Positions 61,978 to 64,000 of a DNA stretch of 64,000 nucleotides are shown in pieces (positions within the stretch are counted from its first letter, which is position 1; each line of letters begins with the position of its first letter). Made by a program: the position numbers and the translations under genes. Source of the DNA: Arcicella aquatica. GTDB lineage: Bacteria; Bacteroidota; Bacteroidia; Cytophagales; Spirosomataceae. Location of the stretch: contig NZ_JAYFUL010000005.1 in the NCBI RefSeq assembly GCF_034928825.1, forward strand, positions 124,001-188,000, in the 5' to 3' direction. The notes beneath the pieces are model-generated. The model did no database searches and was not told where the DNA came from. It saw only the letters and a list, made by a program, of their open reading frames with translations.

Positions 61978-62949
61978 ATGGGCTTATTTGATTTTTTTAA
62001 GAAAAAAGAAACCTTAAATACCGAAGAAAAAGAAACACTTGACAAAGGATTAGAAAAAACCAAAGAAGGTCTTTTTTCTAAATTGAGTAGAGCGGTAGTC
62101 GGCAAATCGAAAGTCGATGAGGAGGTATTAGATGAATTAGAAGAAATTTTAATCTCTTCGGATGTGGGTGTAGATACAACCCTTAAAATTATCCGTAGAA
62201 TTGAAGAACGTGTAGCCAGAGATAAGTTTGTAACAACGACTGAGCTTGATAGTCTTCTGAGAGAAGAGATTGCTGAGCTATTGGCACAGAATAAGTCGGA
62301 GGATGTATCTGAGGCCTTTAAAAGCAATATCAAGCCTTATGTAATTATGGTGGTGGGCGTAAATGGTGTTGGTAAAACAACTACTATTGGTAAGTTGGCT
62401 TCACAATTCCACAAGGCAGGTAATAAAGTAATATTAGGGGCTGGGGATACCTTTAGAGCTGCCGCTGTTGACCAGCTTAAATTATGGGGACAAAGAGTAG
62501 GCGTAACCGTAATAGACCACGGAATGAATAGCGACCCTGCCTCAGTAGCCTACGACACCGTAAAGCAGGCTGTAGAACAAAATGCTGACGTGGTAATCAT
62601 TGATACAGCAGGACGCTTACACAATAAAGTAAACTTGATGAACGAGCTTTCTAAAATCAAGCGTGTGATGCAGAAGTTTTTGCCTGATGCTCCCCACGAA
62701 ATTTTATTAGTGCTTGATGGCTCGACAGGACAAAATGCCTTTATTCAGGCACAAGAGTTTACAAAAACAACTGATGTAACGGCTTTGGCTATTACTAAAT
62801 TGGATGGAACAGCCAAAGGTGGCGTAGTTATCGGAATTTCTGACCAGTTTAAAATTCCTGTGAAATACATTGGCGTTGGTGAAAAGATAGAAGATTTACA
62901 GGTTTTCAATAAAAAAGAGTTTGTTGATTCATTATTCAAAAGAAAATAA
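61978..62949 (+). CDS. ftsY: Signal recognition particle receptor FtsY
   Basis: 323 residues. FtsY receives SRP-ribosome complexes at the inner membrane by a GTPase twin mechanism. A short amphipathic charged N-terminus (MGLFDFFKKKETLN) replaces the long acidic A domain of E. coli. The N domain is followed by the G domain: P-loop GVNGVGKTTT near 119-128, DTFRAAAVDQL, DTAGRLHNKVNLM, TKLDGTAKGG and the C-terminal GVGEKIEDLQVFNKKEFVDSLF. It follows a terminator, so it has its own promoter, and the next gene is 8 bases after its stop. Confidence 0.97.
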   Translation: MGLFDFFKKKETLNTEEKETLDKGLEKTKEGLFSKLSRAVVGKSKVDEEVLDELEEILISSDVGVDTTLKIIRRIEERVARDKFVTTTELDSLLREEIAELLAQNKSEDVSEAFKSNIKPYVIMVVGVNGVGKTTTIGKLASQFHKAGNKVILGAGDTFRAAAVDQLKLWGQRVGVTVIDHGMNSDPASVAYDTVKQAVEQNADVVIIDTAGRLHNKVNLMNELSKIKRVMQKFLPDAPHEILLVLDGSTGQNAFIQAQEFTKTTDVTALAITKLDGTAKGGVVIGISDQFKIPVKYIGVGEKIEDLQVFNKKEFVDSLFKRK

Positions 62950-62957
62950 TCTTTGAT

Positions 62958-63515
62958 ATGATCAAGGTTAAAATCTTCATACTTATTCTTGGGTGCCTTT
63001 CGATGATTGGTGCTTTTGGACAGAAGACCAAGAAAAAATTGAAAAGGAAAAATACGCTTCCTGCTTCTGTACAAAAGGCTATTATCAATCCCGACACTCC
63101 TACTGGTACCAAACCAATTACTAATGAACCTGCTTTGGTTCAGCAAGGAATCTGTGGCACTATTTTCTGGAAATCAGGGAACATGATGCCTTCGCCTGAT
63201 AGACCTACCCCTAAAGCAAAACCTGTCCAACGAGAATTAGTAGTATACGACTTAACGAATACCGCTGAAACTACTCGTGAAAATGGGTTCTATCAAACCA
63301 TTGCTACCAAATTTATTAAAAGTGTGAAGTCTGATGAAGAAGGGAAGTTTTGTGTTGATTTAGAAGAAGGACGTTACTCTTTATTTATTCGTGAAGGAAA
63401 TAAAGGCTTGTATTCAAATTTGTTTGATGGAGATGGAAATATTTTTCCCATTAAAGTAAGTAAAGACAAAATATCTATCACTGTTTTTACGATTGACTAT
63501 CAAGCTTCATATTAA
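62958..63515 (+). CDS. Exported protein of unknown function
   Basis: 185 residues. The signal peptide ends near residue 21 (GAFGQ), followed by a basic stretch KTKKKLKRK. The mature part has the block GICGTIFWKSGNMMPSPDRP, later GKFCVDLEEGRYSLFIREGNKGLYSNLFDGDGN, which looks like a transthyretin or carboxypeptidase-regulatory-like beta-sandwich. I recognise the type from other Bacteroidota but know no function. It begins 8 bases after ftsY and shares its transcript; the unit ends at a very strong bidirectional terminator. Confidence 0.75.
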   Translation: MIKVKIFILILGCLSMIGAFGQKTKKKLKRKNTLPASVQKAIINPDTPTGTKPITNEPALVQQGICGTIFWKSGNMMPSPDRPTPKAKPVQRELVVYDLTNTAETTRENGFYQTIATKFIKSVKSDEEGKFCVDLEEGRYSLFIREGNKGLYSNLFDGDGNIFPIKVSKDKISITVFTIDYQASY

Positions 63516-63574
63516 AACATAAGAGTCCCCTCGAATTTTAAAGTCATAAAACATGAGTCATCCCGAATTTTGAA

Positions 63575-63624
63575 ATCATAAAAAAAGCGGTCGAAAAACT
63601 AATTTCGACCGCTTTTTTTATGAT
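63575..63624. terminator. 22-base perfect stem, bidirectional terminator
   Basis: Arms 63575-63596 and 63603-63624 are perfect complements over 22 bases with a 6-base loop, and A- and T-runs within the stem serve both strands. It lies between convergent genes (stops at 63515 and 63726). Two 20-base imperfect direct repeats (CGAATTTT-AA-TCATAAAA type, near 63536 and 63564) precede it. Confidence 0.92.
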
Positions 63625-63635
63625 TGATGCTCCCC

Positions 63636-63689
63636 GAATTCCTATTGTTTGAGCGAAGCGAGTCGGTTCGCCGATGCGATTAGGAATTC
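63636..63689. repeat. REP-like hairpin, copy 2
   Basis: A 9-base stem (63636-63644 with 63681-63689) encloses GTTTGAGCGAAGCGAGT and an inner TCGG/CCGA hairpin. Bases 63646-63663 are the exact reverse complement of 38908-38925 in the other copy, so the family is dispersed in this genome. Confidence 0.75.
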
Positions 63690-63725
63690 TTGAATTTCAA
63701 AGAAAAATTCGTAATGACTCAAATT

Positions 63726-64000
63726 CTACTTTCCTTTTTCTTTTACCCAAGTATCTTTCAAGCCCACTGTTCTGTTAAATACCAAATGCTCAGTTGTTGA
63801 GTCTGGATCTAAACAGAAATAGCCTTTACGCATAAATTGGTAGTTCGTTCCTACTTGTGCTTCTTTCAAGCTTGGTTCTACAAAAACTTCTGGAATAACC
63901 GTCAGAGAATCTGGATTGATAAATTTCTTGAAGTCGTCTCCTACTTGCGAAGCATCTTCCAAAATCAATAGTCTATCGTATATACGCACTTCTGCTTTGC
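63726..64000 (-). CDS. glnS: Glutamine--tRNA ligase, C-terminal part (cut by window end)
   Basis: The visible 87 codons are the C-terminal end of GlnS, which charges tRNA-Gln. Recognisable blocks of the anticodon-binding beta-barrel are VRIYDRLLIL-type (here RIYDRLLILEDASQ), FVEPSLKEAQVGTNYQFMRKGYFCLDPDST, and VFNRTVGLKDTWVKEKGK at the end. The N-terminal class I catalytic core lies beyond position 64000. The gene is convergent with the ftsY unit, with a bidirectional terminator and a REP-like hairpin between. Confidence 0.92.
   Translation of the reverse strand, partial: KAEVRIYDRLLILEDASQVGDDFKKFINPDSLTVIPEVFVEPSLKEAQVGTNYQFMRKGYFCLDPDSTTEHLVFNRTVGLKDTWVKEKGK

Overview
The window is an AT-rich chromosomal stretch from a member of the Bacteroidota, most likely the Cytophagales (Emticicia/Flectobacillus/Arcicella-like; the genus is inference). 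The reasons are Bacteroidota-specific families (GldE, the COX24-type basic peptide, DUF4295, DUF4292, DUF2795, DUF4861), promoters of the TTTG-N20-TAnnTTTG type, little sign of Shine-Dalgarno sequences, TonB-dependent uptake and LytS/LytTR signalling. Most of it is core chromosome with three accessory islands.

Layout. 1-9.1 kb: HU-like protein, a TPR protein and a tiny ribosome-type basic peptide on the minus strand; mutY, ssb, gldE and a lipoprotein on the plus strand; then an ATP-grasp enzyme, leucyl aminopeptidase and a DUF2795 protein on the minus strand. 9.4-19.2 kb, plus strand: cutC, an envelope cluster (TPR protein, DUF4292 lipoprotein, degenerate EnvC-like LytM protein), TPR protein plus ribH, an orphan antitoxin beside a wrecked PIN toxin, lysC and serS. 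19.3-28.2 kb is accessory: two paralogous membrane proteins and a lipoprotein of unknown role, a dead ISL3-type insertion sequence with recognisable ends, then one LytTR response regulator followed by four tandem LytS-type histidine kinases.

28.6-33.1 kb: manC and a TonB-dependent receptor without SusD. 33.2-45.8 kb, minus strand: a carbohydrate-use locus (DUF4861 protein, esterase, YjbR protein, GH43, serine hydrolase, FucP-type transporter, ROK kinase, GH97, GH88, LacI-type regulator). It can be read as secreted or periplasmic depolymerisation followed by sugar uptake and phosphorylation, with LacI control, but it lacks a SusCD pair. 46-50 kb: a flippase, an ECF sigma factor without an anti-sigma partner, and three tandem six-cysteine lipoproteins. 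50.2-64 kb: ileS, two tandem beta-barrel-like paralogs, an ABC/MacB-like transporter operon with a DUF3299-like protein and a palindrome inside its promoter, a methylcrotonyl-type carboxyltransferase, rpmG-DUF4295-ftsY, an exported protein and the 3' end of glnS.

The most unusual item is the 1:4 response regulator to sensor array. Each kinase is preceded by a decayed copy of the last codons of the response-regulator gene, so the array records its own duplication history. Next come the transporter operon with its embedded operator candidate, a conserved palindrome near the LacI and sigma-factor genes, and several non-coding hairpin repeats.
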